From NCBI GenBank assembly GCA_023150845.1, contig JAKLKD010000008.1, forward strand, positions 1 to 62,258: a stretch of 62,258 bases of DNA. Reading direction: 5' to 3'. The notes beneath the pieces were generated by a model. That model was not told where the DNA came from and ran no database searches. It saw only the letters and a list, made by a program, of their open reading frames with translations. Made by a program: the position numbers and the translations under genes. This DNA is from Myxococcota bacterium (lineage in GTDB: Bacteria; Myxococcota_A; UBA796; CAJQPC01). How positions within the stretch are numbered: position 1 is the first letter of the stretch; every line of letters starts with the position of its first letter. Of the stretch, positions 34,701 to 43,545 are shown piece after piece.

Positions 34701-37582
34701 TCACGCAAGGCGTGGGCGATGCCGAAGTCGGAGAGCTTGACGCCGGAGCTGGGGTCGTGGGCGCGCTCCAAGAGCACGTTCGCGGGCTTCACGTCGCGGT
34801 GGGTGACGCCCCGGGCGTGGGCGTGGGCCAAGGCGTCGAGCAGGCTCAGGAGCACCGAGCGGCAGGCGGACCACTCCAGGCGCCCGCAGACCGGGGAGAG
34901 CGAGCCGCCGCGGCAGTACTCCATCGCGAGGTAGGGGCTCCCGGCGACGAGGCGGCCCTCGGACATACGCTCGGCGATCTCGCTCACCCGGCCGTTCTCC
35001 AAGACGAGCACGATGTTCGGGTGGTCGAGGCTCGCGACGGAGCGCACCTCTTGGCGGAAGCTCTCCAGGACCTCGGGGCGGCGGGCGCCCTCCGCGGTCA
35101 AGACCTTCACGGCGATCTGCACGCCCTCTTGGCGGTGCCAGCCGGTCCACACCGCGCCGGAGCCGCCCTCGCCGCGCTGGCGCTCAAGGTCGAAGGGGCC
35201 GAGCGGGATCGGCGAGCCCTCCCGGGCCAGCTCGATGAGGCGGTCGTTCACCCGACGCAGGCCCTCGTCATCGGCGAGGCCGATAAACTGTGCGGCGGCG
35301 ATCTCCAGCGAGCGCGCGGCCCGGGAGAGCTCCCGCACGTCGCGGACGGCGGCGCGGCACCACTCCCCGGAGAGCTCGGCGGCCCAGGCGAGGTCGCGGT
35401 CGATGAGCCGGGTGCCCTCCAGGAGCGCCGTGGCCCGCTGGTAGACCGACTCCCACTGCTCCCACTCCCGCTCGGCGGCGCAGCAGGGCAAGAGGAAGGT
35501 CAGCACGCAGCACAAGACGGCCCGGCGCACGCGCTCCTCAGCCTCGGCGGCGACCTGCTCAAAGAGCTCCTTCGCCTGCCGGGTGAGCCCGCGGCCCAAG
35601 AGCACGAGGCCGAGGTTCATCCGAGGCAGGAGCGCGTCGCCGGAGCCCACCTCGTCGAGCACGGTGATCGCCCGGCGGTACTGCTGCTCGGCGGTGCGCA
35701 GCTCGCCGCGCTGGCGGGAGATCTCGGCCAAGGCGTTGAGGAAGTGGGCCTCGCCGATGCGGTTGCCCATGCGCTCCATGAGCTCGAGGCCCTTGTTGAG
35801 CGCCAGCTCGGCCTCGCCGAGCTGCCCCTGGCTCAAGAAGATCGCGCCACGCCCGAGCAGGCTCGTCGCCTGGACAAAACGGTGCCCGACGCTCGCCGCG
35901 GCGGCCTCGGCGCTGGAGTAGACGGCGAGCGCCTCCTCGTTCTGGCCCCGGGAGCGCAGGCACTGGGCGAGGCGCCAGGCCGTGGACGAGATGATGTGCG
36001 GCTCATTCAGCGCGCTGCCGATCTCTTGGACCTCGCGGAGGATCTCCTCCATCTTGGCGCTGTTGCCCCGCCGCTCGGCGATGGTGGCCATGTCGAGGAG
36101 CAAGAACGCACGGAGCTGCTCCGCGCCGATGTCCAAGGCGATGTTCACGCCGCGCTGGAACATCGCCTCGGCCCGGTCGAGCTCGGCGAGCTCCATGTAG
36201 ATCTGGGCGAGGCTCTTGAGGGTCTGGACGAGGCCGCGGTCCTCGGGGCGGCCGCTGGCGATCTCAAGCTGCAGGGCGCGCTCGGCGAGGCGCAGGCCCT
36301 CGTCCAGGCGGCTCCGGAGCCGGGCGAGGCGGGAGCGCTGGTTGAGCAGCTCGACGCGCTGGGGGTGGTCCTCGGCGAGCCCGATGCGGTCGGCGAGGCG
36401 CTCCTGGGCGAGGATCAGGCGCTCCCAGGAGCTGTACGCCCCGCCGATCCACCGGCGCTGGGCGGCCTCGGCCAAGGTCGCCATCGCGTCTTCGGGCTGG
36501 TCGCTCGCCAAGAGGTGCCAGGCGAGGCGCTCGGCGGCCAAAGAGGCGCCGTAGCGGGCGCGCAGGCCGTCGGCGCAGGCGGCGTGGTGGCTCCGGGCGC
36601 GCCCCGCGTTGGCCGCTCGGGCCAACATGCGGCGCCAGACGCGCTCGGTGACGAAGGCCCAGCCGCCCCGCCAAGGCTCGATGATGCCCGCCTGCTGGAG
36701 CTTCGTGAGGAGCTGCTGGCCGCTCGGCGTCACCCGCGGTCGGAGCGCGACCCACTCGGCCCCGGCGCAGCGCATGCCCAAGAAGGCGAGGCGCTCGACG
36801 AGGCGCTGGTCCTCCTCGACGGCGCGGTCCATGGCCGCGTCGAGGGCCTGGATGAGCGGGCCCCGGGTGACCGTGGGGCGCGCGCTCAGCGCGAGCTCCG
36901 CCGCGCCGCCCACGGGGCGAAGCAGCTCCCGGACCTGCTCCAGGTTGAGCGGCGGGCGGCTGATCTCGTACTCGTCGGGGCCCTCGGCGTCGGTGCGCAG
37001 GGTGAGCACGACGAGGATCGGCGTCGGCCGCTCGCTGTGGGACTGGATGAGCTGGACGACGAGGCTCACCGCGGCCTCGCTCCACTGCACGTCCTCGAGC
37101 ACCAAAACGACCGGACGCTCGGCGGCGATCTTGCGCAAGAGCCGAACATGCAAGGTGTTTCGTTCGAGGCGCGGGACCGGCTGGTGACTTTCTTTGGGCC
37201 AGATCGTCGCCGCGAGATCCACCGCCTCGTCAGCGGCGCAGATGTTCAAGGCGACGCAACGTTCGGTGAGGGCGGCGGCCAGGGCGTCGCTGGACTCCGG
37301 CGCCGGGACGCCGAGGTGATCGGCCAGGGCCGAGCCGAGGCCGTCCGAGATGGACGGCGTGACGCTGTGGTGGGCCAGGATGAACGCCGAGCGCTCCTGC
37401 CGAGCCACGAATCCTTGGAGCCAGCGCACCACCAAGGTCTTGCCGCTGCCCTCGACGCCGTGGATGACCACGACACGAGTCCGCCCGTCGAGCGCCACTC
37501 GGTTGTTGGCGCTCAAAAGCTCGCTGCACGCAGCGTCGAGCCCTTCGGGGAAGGGGAGGCGGTTGGGGGGGCCGCGGGTCAT
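31760..37582 (-). CDS. Giant NTPase-TPR-kinase-NTPase-TPR signalling protein (catalytically complete)
   Basis: 1940 aa with the ATG at 37582. The order is: STAND-like NTPase with P-loop GVEGSGKT (42-49) and Walker B VLEDVQW; TPR-like helices from about 300 to 780; Hanks Ser/Thr kinase at about 785-1055 with AVKVL, HRDVKPAN (near 930), LSDFGIA and MAPEQ; second NTPase with SGPSGFGKSRL (near 1190) and Walker B IALDEVQWG; then TPR-like repeats to the end. It resembles PknK-type kinases but carries two NTPase and two TPR blocks. It lies 47 bases downstream of a degenerate paralogue and 176 bases upstream of the polymorphic toxin, all on one strand. Soluble; signal and targets unknown. Confidence 0.9.
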   Translation of the reverse strand: MTRGPPNRLPFPEGLDAACSELLSANNRVALDGRTRVVVIHGVEGSGKTLVVRWLQGFVARQERSAFILAHHSVTPSISDGLGSALADHLGVPAPESSDALAAALTERCVALNICAADEAVDLAATIWPKESHQPVPRLERNTLHVRLLRKIAAERPVVLVLEDVQWSEAAVSLVVQLIQSHSERPTPILVVLTLRTDAEGPDEYEISRPPLNLEQVRELLRPVGGAAELALSARPTVTRGPLIQALDAAMDRAVEEDQRLVERLAFLGMRCAGAEWVALRPRVTPSGQQLLTKLQQAGIIEPWRGGWAFVTERVWRRMLARAANAGRARSHHAACADGLRARYGASLAAERLAWHLLASDQPEDAMATLAEAAQRRWIGGAYSSWERLILAQERLADRIGLAEDHPQRVELLNQRSRLARLRSRLDEGLRLAERALQLEIASGRPEDRGLVQTLKSLAQIYMELAELDRAEAMFQRGVNIALDIGAEQLRAFLLLDMATIAERRGNSAKMEEILREVQEIGSALNEPHIISSTAWRLAQCLRSRGQNEEALAVYSSAEAAAASVGHRFVQATSLLGRGAIFLSQGQLGEAELALNKGLELMERMGNRIGEAHFLNALAEISRQRGELRTAEQQYRRAITVLDEVGSGDALLPRMNLGLVLLGRGLTRQAKELFEQVAAEAEERVRRAVLCCVLTFLLPCCAAEREWEQWESVYQRATALLEGTRLIDRDLAWAAELSGEWCRAAVRDVRELSRAARSLEIAAAQFIGLADDEGLRRVNDRLIELAREGSPIPLGPFDLERQRGEGGSGAVWTGWHRQEGVQIAVKVLTAEGARRPEVLESFRQEVRSVASLDHPNIVLVLENGRVSEIAERMSEGRLVAGSPYLAMEYCRGGSLSPVCGRLEWSACRSVLLSLLDALAHAHARGVTHRDVKPANVLLERAHDPSSGVKLSDFGIAHALREGPIQGRAAGTPEYMAPEQFSSDLRQHGPWTDLYALGCLAVTLVSGRPPFQGDSLEALRRAHWLLDPPPLAPRMAVPAGLERWISRLLRKRAEERFTCAADAAWALTQLGDPDFSTFVPPLDDVQSLIGSETEAHTFFLDEVERGPGPQHASAPQGVAIEPMPIVVPPAPVDWRRRGPRGAPPLVRTVGLGLFGLRPIPLLGRETERDSLWSSLLTVVAQGGVRCLLLSGPSGFGKSRLAGWLAERAYTLGQASLLRVEHKQGDTRSFADALARRLRVQALSDVEQRRRLAEWIRAQELEGKLSAALLTEALNGERTAFHDHALLTATVHLSVVRPVVIALDEVQWGAASLALIRPLLEGSVSGPCGVVIVMTANDEDLAESPDAARAVEELRVRGLIEELRVGPLPVDVRFELVHSLLNLEDALSAEVARRSAGNPAFAIELVGEWAKRDYLRAGEGGYHLRHGAADALPAHIHARWSARMDRLHARRGETARLALEVAAVMGDIQVERLDWQEACAFAGLELPPRLEDVLLEEAVIERRAGGFAFVHAMLREGLELDAERAHRAARWRRACAAMLQSRGREQDRARVAVLRMRAGEPEQAIEPVREAVEAHLRAGRPDEAAGLMELWEDALRSVGAADDDPRWGLLWLARAEVGIERGFIQEITRYSQKIVEYARRYGWRVHLPWGLYFRGRALLDTGAWEDAWSAFTDARELLRDRNDTDGVARCTKQLGRVARAMGRLEEAEEYYHEATAMAEAVGSWRTVGRVRLDLGSLAVSRQRYDVAETFYQDALSSFRRVGYLLGEAECLNNLGELHRYQNRLDLAELTYRRAISLYSRLSSSKVLVPQLNLGQVLLGRDRFEEAQRHFEHIAPDVERRGGHALRFFLDGFRLAAMHPDDAEWESLYRRVHRAVETSEIAEQDIAFPMELAAERAQKLRRPDKARALYTLARTQWERLGVPEAVRRVTEAEETLGSWMAGV

Positions 37583-37629
37583 GCGCCGCCTATCAAAGCA
37601 TGACCGGCGGGGGGGTGGCAAGGGCGCCC

Positions 37630-40600
37630 CTAAGCCGACGGCCGCAGGAGGCCGAGGGCGTCCAGCCAGTCACCGAGCTCGGGGTCTGCGCGTTCGCGAA
37701 GCCGCGCCAGGAGCGGCCCACCCTTGACCCGAGGCCCTCTCCCGAGGCTCCGGGTGAGCCGGGCCCAGGCCGCGCGCCGCGGCAGGCTCCCGGGCGCCGC
37801 CAAGGCGGCGTTCAGCACGCAGAGCTGGAGCTGATCGACGGCCTCCCAGGGCCGCCAGCCGCCCCGGGCGGCGGCGTCGAGGTCGAGGCGGGCGAGCTCG
37901 TCCTGGCCGAGCAGGGCGAGCACCCAGGCCTTGAGGAGCAGGGCGCGGCGCTCAGCGAGGCTGTCGTCGACGCCACGGAGCACGTCGACGGCCTCCTGCA
38001 GCGTCGTGATGGCCTCGCCGTACTGGCCGCCCAGCGCCAGCACCTCGCCGCGCTGGAGGAGCGCCCTCCCCTGCAGCCCGGGCAGGCCCGCGGCGACGGC
38101 GGCCCGGCAGACGTCTACGACGGCGTCGTGGCCCTCCTCCAGGCGCCCGAGGGCCGTCAGCGACCGGGCGACGGCGAGGCCGCTCTCGACGATGAGCCGC
38201 TCCTTCTTGGACTCCTCCGCGACGCCCAGAGCGCGCTGGGCCGAGGCCAAGGCTCCGGCGTGCTCCCCGGAGGAGAGCTGGGCGTCCACCCAGCTCAGGG
38301 CGACCTCGACGATGTCGACGGGGTTGTGGGCGCCTTCAGCGAGCTCGCGGGCGCGGCTGAGCAGCTCCAGGGCCTCCATGAAGCGCCGCCGCCGCAGCAA
38401 GACCACGCCCATGAGCCGCAGCGCCGTCGGCATCTGCTCCGACCACTCGTGGCGGTAGCAGTGCATGAGCAGGCGCCGGGCCGGGGAGGCCAAGGTGTCC
38501 ACCTCCTGCCGCGCCTCGGCGAGCCGCGCCCGGAGCATGAGCATTCCGCCCCACTCCGGGCCGCTGTCCGAGACGCCCATCGACGTGAGCGCCCCCAGAT
38601 ACAGCGAGAGCGCAGACTCCGCCGACTGCAGAGACCCCCCTCGGATCGCCCCGTGAATAAATCGTAAGAGATACGGGCAGGCCAGCGAGGGCTGCCCCGC
38701 CCGCAGGAGGTGGGTCGCCGCGCGCAGGCCGTCCTCACGCCGGGCCAAGAGCGCCGCCGCGCAGGCCTCGTGGAGCGCACGGCTGTCTCGCGCGGCCTCC
38801 CGCAGGAGCGCCTCCCGCAGCCCCGGGTGGGTGAAGGCCCAGCCCTGGGACGCGCTCTCGGCGAGCTGGTCCGTGAAGAGGCGCTGGGTGAGGGCCTCGG
38901 GGATGAGCACCCCGAGCCGCACGCAGGCGTCACGCCAGAGCTCGTCGTCCACGTCGGGGCCGAGGAGCGCGGCGAGCTGCAGCGCCACCCGCGCCCCGAA
39001 GGGCAGCCCCGCGACGAGGCGGTCCACACGGCCCGACCAGACCGAGAGGTGGTCGTCGGGCAGGCCCACCTCGGCCCCCGGCCCGAGGCTCAGCCCCGCC
39101 GCCGTCCAGACCTGCGGGGTGCGGCGCACACACTCCCGCAGCAGCTCCAGCATAAAAGCCGGGTGCCCCGCGGCGCGCTGGTTGAGCTGCTCCAAGAGCG
39201 CCGGCTCGACGGCGACGACGCTCTGGGCGAGCTCCGCGCAGGCCGCGGGCTCCAGGGGCCGCAGCACGACCTCGATGAGCCAGCCCAGGCGCTCCAGGCG
39301 CTCCAAAGCCACGGCCTCCCGGGGCCGCTCGGCGAGGAGGTCGGTCTGGGTGGTGATCACGAACAGGAGCGGCTTGGGGGACCGCATCGTCATCAGGAGC
39401 GTGTCTTCGAGGGTCAGGAGGCTCTGGAGCCCCCACTCCGCGGCGCTGATCACGACGATGACCGGGCCCCGGGTCGCGAGGCCGATGAGCGCGTCGCGGG
39501 CGGCGTCGCGGGCGCGGCGGGGCAGAATCGACGCCCGACCGGGCACCTCGACGCTCTCCTCCAGGCCCGCGGCGATGGACTCCAGGGCCCCCTCACGGTG
39601 CCCCTCGGCGCCGATCAGGCGCTCCACCCGGGCCCGTAGCGCGACGCCGCCGTGCTCGCTGTCGACGCCGACGAGGGCCCGCAGCGCCTCCATGAGCGCC
39701 GCCGGGCGCACCGGGCTGTGATCGACCCGCAGCGCCCAGGCCCCCGTGCGCCGGGAGAGCTCGGCGAGCAGCTCTTGCACGAGCCGGGCCTTGCCCACCC
39801 CCGCCGAGCCCGAGATGAGCAGCGCCGAGGTGTCGCGCCCGCGGAGCACGGCCTCGGCCCGGCTGAGGGTCAAGGCGAGCTCCTCGTCGCGGCCGACGAA
39901 GCGCGGCAGGCGCTCCAAGGCGAGGCCCGGCCCAAACCAGCGCTCCCAGGGGGAGGGCCCCCGCGGCGGCGGGTCGGGCGGGCCCCCGTCGGGCGCGGCG
40001 AGGAGGGCCGCCCAGGCCGAGGGGTGCTCACCGGCCTCCAGGGCCGCGCGCCAGCGCTCCCAGCCCTCCGTCGGCGGCGGACCCCAAGCGCGCATCATCT
40101 CGCCGAGCGCGCGCAGCTCGTCTTGTTGAGCGTTCGGGCCCTTGGCGCGGCTCGGGCAGAGGTCAAACCAGCGCACGAGGTCGGGCTCACCCTCGACGAG
40201 GGCGAGGTGCAGGCGACAGGACTTCACCGCGCCGAACACGCCCCCGGCCCCATGAATCGCCGCCAGCGCCGAGAGCGCGCCCCGAGCCGCCCGCGCCCAG
40301 CGCGTCGGCTCCAGGGGGGCGTAGCGGAATAACTGACCCTGGGTCATTTCTACCGCGGTCCAGGGCGCGCCCAGCGGCAGGCTGCGCCCAGGGAGGTCGG
40401 CGGTCATCTCCGCGGCGGCGCGGCTCACCACCCCGGCGTCGAGCAAGGTGACGAGGTTCGGGTGCAGGGTCTTGAGCGCCTTGGCGCGGTCCTCCCGCCA
40501 GGCGCGCCAGCGCGCCGCGTTCGTTTGGGTGGGCGAGGCGACGATCAGCGCGACCCCGGTGCGACGGTCTCGGGCGCCCCAGCCGGTGACGCCGTCCTCG

Positions 40601-42975
40601 GAGCCGACGGAGCCGGTGAGGTCGAGGCCCCCGAGCGGCACCGGCATGCCCGCCGCCGCGGCCTCGCGCAGCCGGGCGCCGAGGGCGCGCACCCCGTCGG
40701 CGTCTTTGAGCGCGACGCGCTGCTCCAGGGCGATCTCCCACAACCTCGGCGCCATCGCCCGCAGCCGGGGGAGCTCTTGGGCGTAGGCGCGGTCCCCGGC
40801 GAGCTGCGCGGTGTAGGCGATGTCGGGCTCGGCGAGGCGGGACTGGGCGAGGAGCGCCGTCGCCCGCTCGTACTGCGCGTCGACGGCGTCGGCGTCCCGC
40901 TCAGAGACGGCCATCGCCATGAGCAGCATATGCGCCGCCGCCAACACCCCGGCCCGGCCTCGGCTCGCGGCCTGGGCGCGCACCCCCTCGACGAGGGGCC
41001 TCGCCCGCACCATGTCGCCGAGGTCTACATAGAGCAGCGCCAGGTTGAGCCGGGGCGTGATGGTCTCCGGCGACCGGATGGACTCCATCACCCGCAGCGC
41101 CCGGAGGTATGCCTGCTCGGCCTGCTCGACGTCCCCGCTCGCGCGCAGGATGTCGCCCAGGGTGTTGTGGCAGAGCGCCAGGCCGTCCCGGCGGCCCACC
41201 AGCACCATCAACGCCTCGGCGCTGCGCACGAGGCGCTTCGCCTCGTCGAGCTGCCCCAGGCCCCAGCGCGCCACGGCCTCTCCGCGCAGGCTCACGGCGA
41301 GGCCGTAACGGTAGGAGGCCTCCCGGGCGATTCGGGCGGAGGCCGAGAACGCCTGGAGCGCCTCCTTCACCCGCCCTTGCTGCCGCCGGGCCCGGCCCAA
41401 CAAGGACAAGGTCAAGGCGTGGCGGCGTGGTCGCCCGAGGTGGACCTCGTGGGTGAGGGCCTCCTCAAAGAGCGCCTCGGAGACGGACTCTTGGCCCCTT
41501 CGCCCGGCGACGGCGGCGCGGTCGTGCAGGCAGTCGGCCACCCCCGCGGCGCTGCCCAGCGCCCGAAAACGCTCCTCGGCGCTGCGCAGGAGCGACTCGG
41601 CCCGATCCAGGGCGCTGGCCTCATAGGCGACCTGCCCCAAGGCGCGCAGGGCGTGGGCGAGGAGCTCGGGATCCTCCGCGCGGCCCGCGCAGGCCACGGC
41701 GGTCTCCCCGAGGCGCAGGGCCTCGTCGAGGCGACCCCGCTGCCGCAGGAGCCGCACGCGCTCCAGCTTCACGGCGAGGCGGTGGGGGTCGTTGTCGTGG
41801 AGCCCCAAGATGTCCACGAGCTGCCCCGCCCGGGCGACCAAGGCGCTGGCGACGTCGAGGTGCCCCGCCTCTCGGGCCATCGCGATCGCCGCGGTGAGGG
41901 CGTGCAGGGCGCCGACCTCGTCCTTGGCGTTGAGCAGGTGCAGGGCCACCCGGCGGGCGTCCAGGACCGGGCCGTAGCGCTCGACCAACATCGCCGCGAC
42001 CTCGGCGCTGCGGCGCTCCATGCTGCCCTCGTCGCGGAGCACCTGGAGCAGCGCCTCACGCGCCTCCGGCCAGCGGAGCGTCCAGGTCCCCTCGTGGGGG
42101 CTGATGTCGTCGGCGGCGAGCAGCGCGCCGAGGCCGGAGTGCTCCGGGAGCGGGACCACGCCCCCGGAGATGAGCGCCCACTCCTGGGCCGTCACGCTCT
42201 GATCGAGGACCATGAAGCGGTCGAAGGACGCCCGCTCCTCGTCGTTGAGGGCCGCCCGGACGCTGAGCGCCCGGCGAATGGCGTCCTCACGCAGCGCGGG
42301 GTTCGTCTCGGGCAAGGTCACCCGGCGCACCACCGCGCCGGCCGCGGTGAGGCGCTCGTGCACCTCCTGCATGCTCAGCTCACCCTCGACGCTCAGGAGC
42401 CGCTCGACGCCGGGGGAGACCACCAAGGGCGCGAACCACATGACGAGCTCAAGGCCCTGGGGCAGGCCCTCGTCGTGGCTCCAATCCTCCAGGAGCTGCA
42501 CGACCTCCTGGGCTTGCTCCGCCCGGCCCACAAAGAGCAGCAGCCGCGACTCCGCGGCGAAGGCCGAGAGCAGGCGCCTAGAGATCGCCGCGCGCTCCTC
42601 ACCTTCGGGGGCGAAGCTCCCCGGCATCGGCCAGAACGCGGCCGCGAGCGCCTCGGCCTCCCCCTCCCCTGTGAGCCCCAAGGCCCCCAGCCGCTCCCGC
42701 AGGGCCTCCACCAGGGGCTCGCCCCGGGCGCCCTCGACCCCGAGCGCGCGGCAGAAGGTCCCGTACAGGCCGTCCCCCGGCGTGGGGATCGCCGAGAAAC
42801 GCACGACGAGCGCACGAATGGCGGCGCTCTCGCTCAGCGCCTCCGCGAGCTGCGCACGCGACCAGCAGGAGAAGGCGTAGATCGTGTCCGCCCGCACCAG
42901 CGTCACCCGGAGCGCCGCCCCAGCGTTGGGCTTGGGGGGCTGGTGGTCCGGGGTCGTGGCGCCGGATTCGCTCAC
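37630..42975 (-). CDS. Giant pseudokinase paralogue (NTPase-like, TPR, pseudokinase, NTPase, TPR)
   Basis: 1781 aa, GTG start with AGGTGAG upstream. It follows the same plan as the next gene but with catalytic sites lost. The N-terminal NTPase region reads RVTLVRADTIYAFSC where a P-loop should be. The kinase region (about 785-960) has HGAGGVFGAVKSCRLHL in place of HRDxKxxN, and no DFG. The second NTPase keeps GSAGVGKA (near 1060), but its Walker B reads VVISAAEWG, without the Asp. TPR-like helices fill the rest. I read it as a pseudoenzyme scaffold or regulator of the active paralogue downstream, in one operon. It is not a decayed gene: the frame is intact over 5.3 kb. Confidence 0.87.
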   Translation of the reverse strand: MSESGATTPDHQPPKPNAGAALRVTLVRADTIYAFSCWSRAQLAEALSESAAIRALVVRFSAIPTPGDGLYGTFCRALGVEGARGEPLVEALRERLGALGLTGEGEAEALAAAFWPMPGSFAPEGEERAAISRRLLSAFAAESRLLLFVGRAEQAQEVVQLLEDWSHDEGLPQGLELVMWFAPLVVSPGVERLLSVEGELSMQEVHERLTAAGAVVRRVTLPETNPALREDAIRRALSVRAALNDEERASFDRFMVLDQSVTAQEWALISGGVVPLPEHSGLGALLAADDISPHEGTWTLRWPEAREALLQVLRDEGSMERRSAEVAAMLVERYGPVLDARRVALHLLNAKDEVGALHALTAAIAMAREAGHLDVASALVARAGQLVDILGLHDNDPHRLAVKLERVRLLRQRGRLDEALRLGETAVACAGRAEDPELLAHALRALGQVAYEASALDRAESLLRSAEERFRALGSAAGVADCLHDRAAVAGRRGQESVSEALFEEALTHEVHLGRPRRHALTLSLLGRARRQQGRVKEALQAFSASARIAREASYRYGLAVSLRGEAVARWGLGQLDEAKRLVRSAEALMVLVGRRDGLALCHNTLGDILRASGDVEQAEQAYLRALRVMESIRSPETITPRLNLALLYVDLGDMVRARPLVEGVRAQAASRGRAGVLAAAHMLLMAMAVSERDADAVDAQYERATALLAQSRLAEPDIAYTAQLAGDRAYAQELPRLRAMAPRLWEIALEQRVALKDADGVRALGARLREAAAAGMPVPLGGLDLTGSVGSEDGVTGWGARDRRTGVALIVASPTQTNAARWRAWREDRAKALKTLHPNLVTLLDAGVVSRAAAEMTADLPGRSLPLGAPWTAVEMTQGQLFRYAPLEPTRWARAARGALSALAAIHGAGGVFGAVKSCRLHLALVEGEPDLVRWFDLCPSRAKGPNAQQDELRALGEMMRAWGPPPTEGWERWRAALEAGEHPSAWAALLAAPDGGPPDPPPRGPSPWERWFGPGLALERLPRFVGRDEELALTLSRAEAVLRGRDTSALLISGSAGVGKARLVQELLAELSRRTGAWALRVDHSPVRPAALMEALRALVGVDSEHGGVALRARVERLIGAEGHREGALESIAAGLEESVEVPGRASILPRRARDAARDALIGLATRGPVIVVISAAEWGLQSLLTLEDTLLMTMRSPKPLLFVITTQTDLLAERPREAVALERLERLGWLIEVVLRPLEPAACAELAQSVVAVEPALLEQLNQRAAGHPAFMLELLRECVRRTPQVWTAAGLSLGPGAEVGLPDDHLSVWSGRVDRLVAGLPFGARVALQLAALLGPDVDDELWRDACVRLGVLIPEALTQRLFTDQLAESASQGWAFTHPGLREALLREAARDSRALHEACAAALLARREDGLRAATHLLRAGQPSLACPYLLRFIHGAIRGGSLQSAESALSLYLGALTSMGVSDSGPEWGGMLMLRARLAEARQEVDTLASPARRLLMHCYRHEWSEQMPTALRLMGVVLLRRRRFMEALELLSRARELAEGAHNPVDIVEVALSWVDAQLSSGEHAGALASAQRALGVAEESKKERLIVESGLAVARSLTALGRLEEGHDAVVDVCRAAVAAGLPGLQGRALLQRGEVLALGGQYGEAITTLQEAVDVLRGVDDSLAERRALLLKAWVLALLGQDELARLDLDAAARGGWRPWEAVDQLQLCVLNAALAAPGSLPRRAAWARLTRSLGRGPRVKGGPLLARLRERADPELGDWLDALGLLRPSA

Positions 42976-43065
42976 GGACGCTCACCTGGGGCGGAGTTGT
43001 TGGAAGCTGCGTACACAGAGTCTCCCGCGATCATCATAATGAAGTTGAAACCCCCGGTGCGCTCC

Positions 43066-43539
43066 ATGACGAGAATCCCCCACCTAACTTCGCCACTCAC
43101 CAGTATCTTCCTGGCGGCTTGCCTGCCTGAACTTGGAGCGCCCGACGCGACGGGCGCGCTGCAGGCTGGCGCCTGGACCTTCACGATCGCCGAGGTGCTC
43201 GACGACGAGTGCGGCTATGAGCCCTCGACGGGGGACACCCTCGACGCCGAGCTCACCCCAGACGGCGCCGCGCTCACCCTGCGCCTGGGCGACGCCGAGC
43301 CGCGCACGCTCTTGCGCGACGGCCCCCAGCTCACCGGCCAGTGGACCGAAGAGGAGCAGCTCCTGGCGAGCTGCCTCTACACCGTCTCCGGCCAAGACGC
43401 CGGGGAGGTCTACGAGCCGACCCACCTGAGCCTCACCGTCTCCGCCACGGAGTCGCTCTCCGGCGACTGCAGCGCGCTCAACCCCATCGGATTTCCCTGC
43501 GCTTGGGCCGTGGTCTACGACGGCCGCGCCAACCCTTAA
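43066..43539 (+). CDS. Small lipoprotein, unknown function
   Basis: 157 aa from the ATG at 43066; an ATG at 43039 in the same frame would add nine residues with more positive charge, and neither has a strong ribosome site. The signal ends in lipobox FLAAC at residue 19. The mature part is beta-rich with four cysteines (DDECGYE, ASCLYTV, GDCSA, PCAWAVVY). No family recognised. The next lipoprotein gene starts 6 bases after its stop, so they are co-transcribed. Confidence 0.72.
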   Translation: MTRIPHLTSPLTSIFLAACLPELGAPDATGALQAGAWTFTIAEVLDDECGYEPSTGDTLDAELTPDGAALTLRLGDAEPRTLLRDGPQLTGQWTEEEQLLASCLYTVSGQDAGEVYEPTHLSLTVSATESLSGDCSALNPIGFPCAWAVVYDGRANP

Positions 43540-43545
43540 GGAGCC

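Noticed and set aside
32060-37603. Very long plus-strand open frame (1847 codons) opposite the giant kinase gene
   Set aside because: It is antisense to a protein with clear kinase and P-loop motifs. Its translation is low-complexity Gly/Ala/Val/Leu/Arg sequence with no domain. Such frames are expected opposite G+C-rich genes.
26859-42975. Contractile injection system or type VI secretion locus around the toxin
   Set aside because: No sheath, tube, baseplate, spike or AAA+ unfoldase gene was found in the window; the giant proteins are signalling NTPase/kinase proteins.
40462-43065. Long upstream extension of the small lipoprotein gene
   Set aside because: The extension is antisense to the pseudokinase gene; the lipobox at 43066 onward fixes the true N-terminus.
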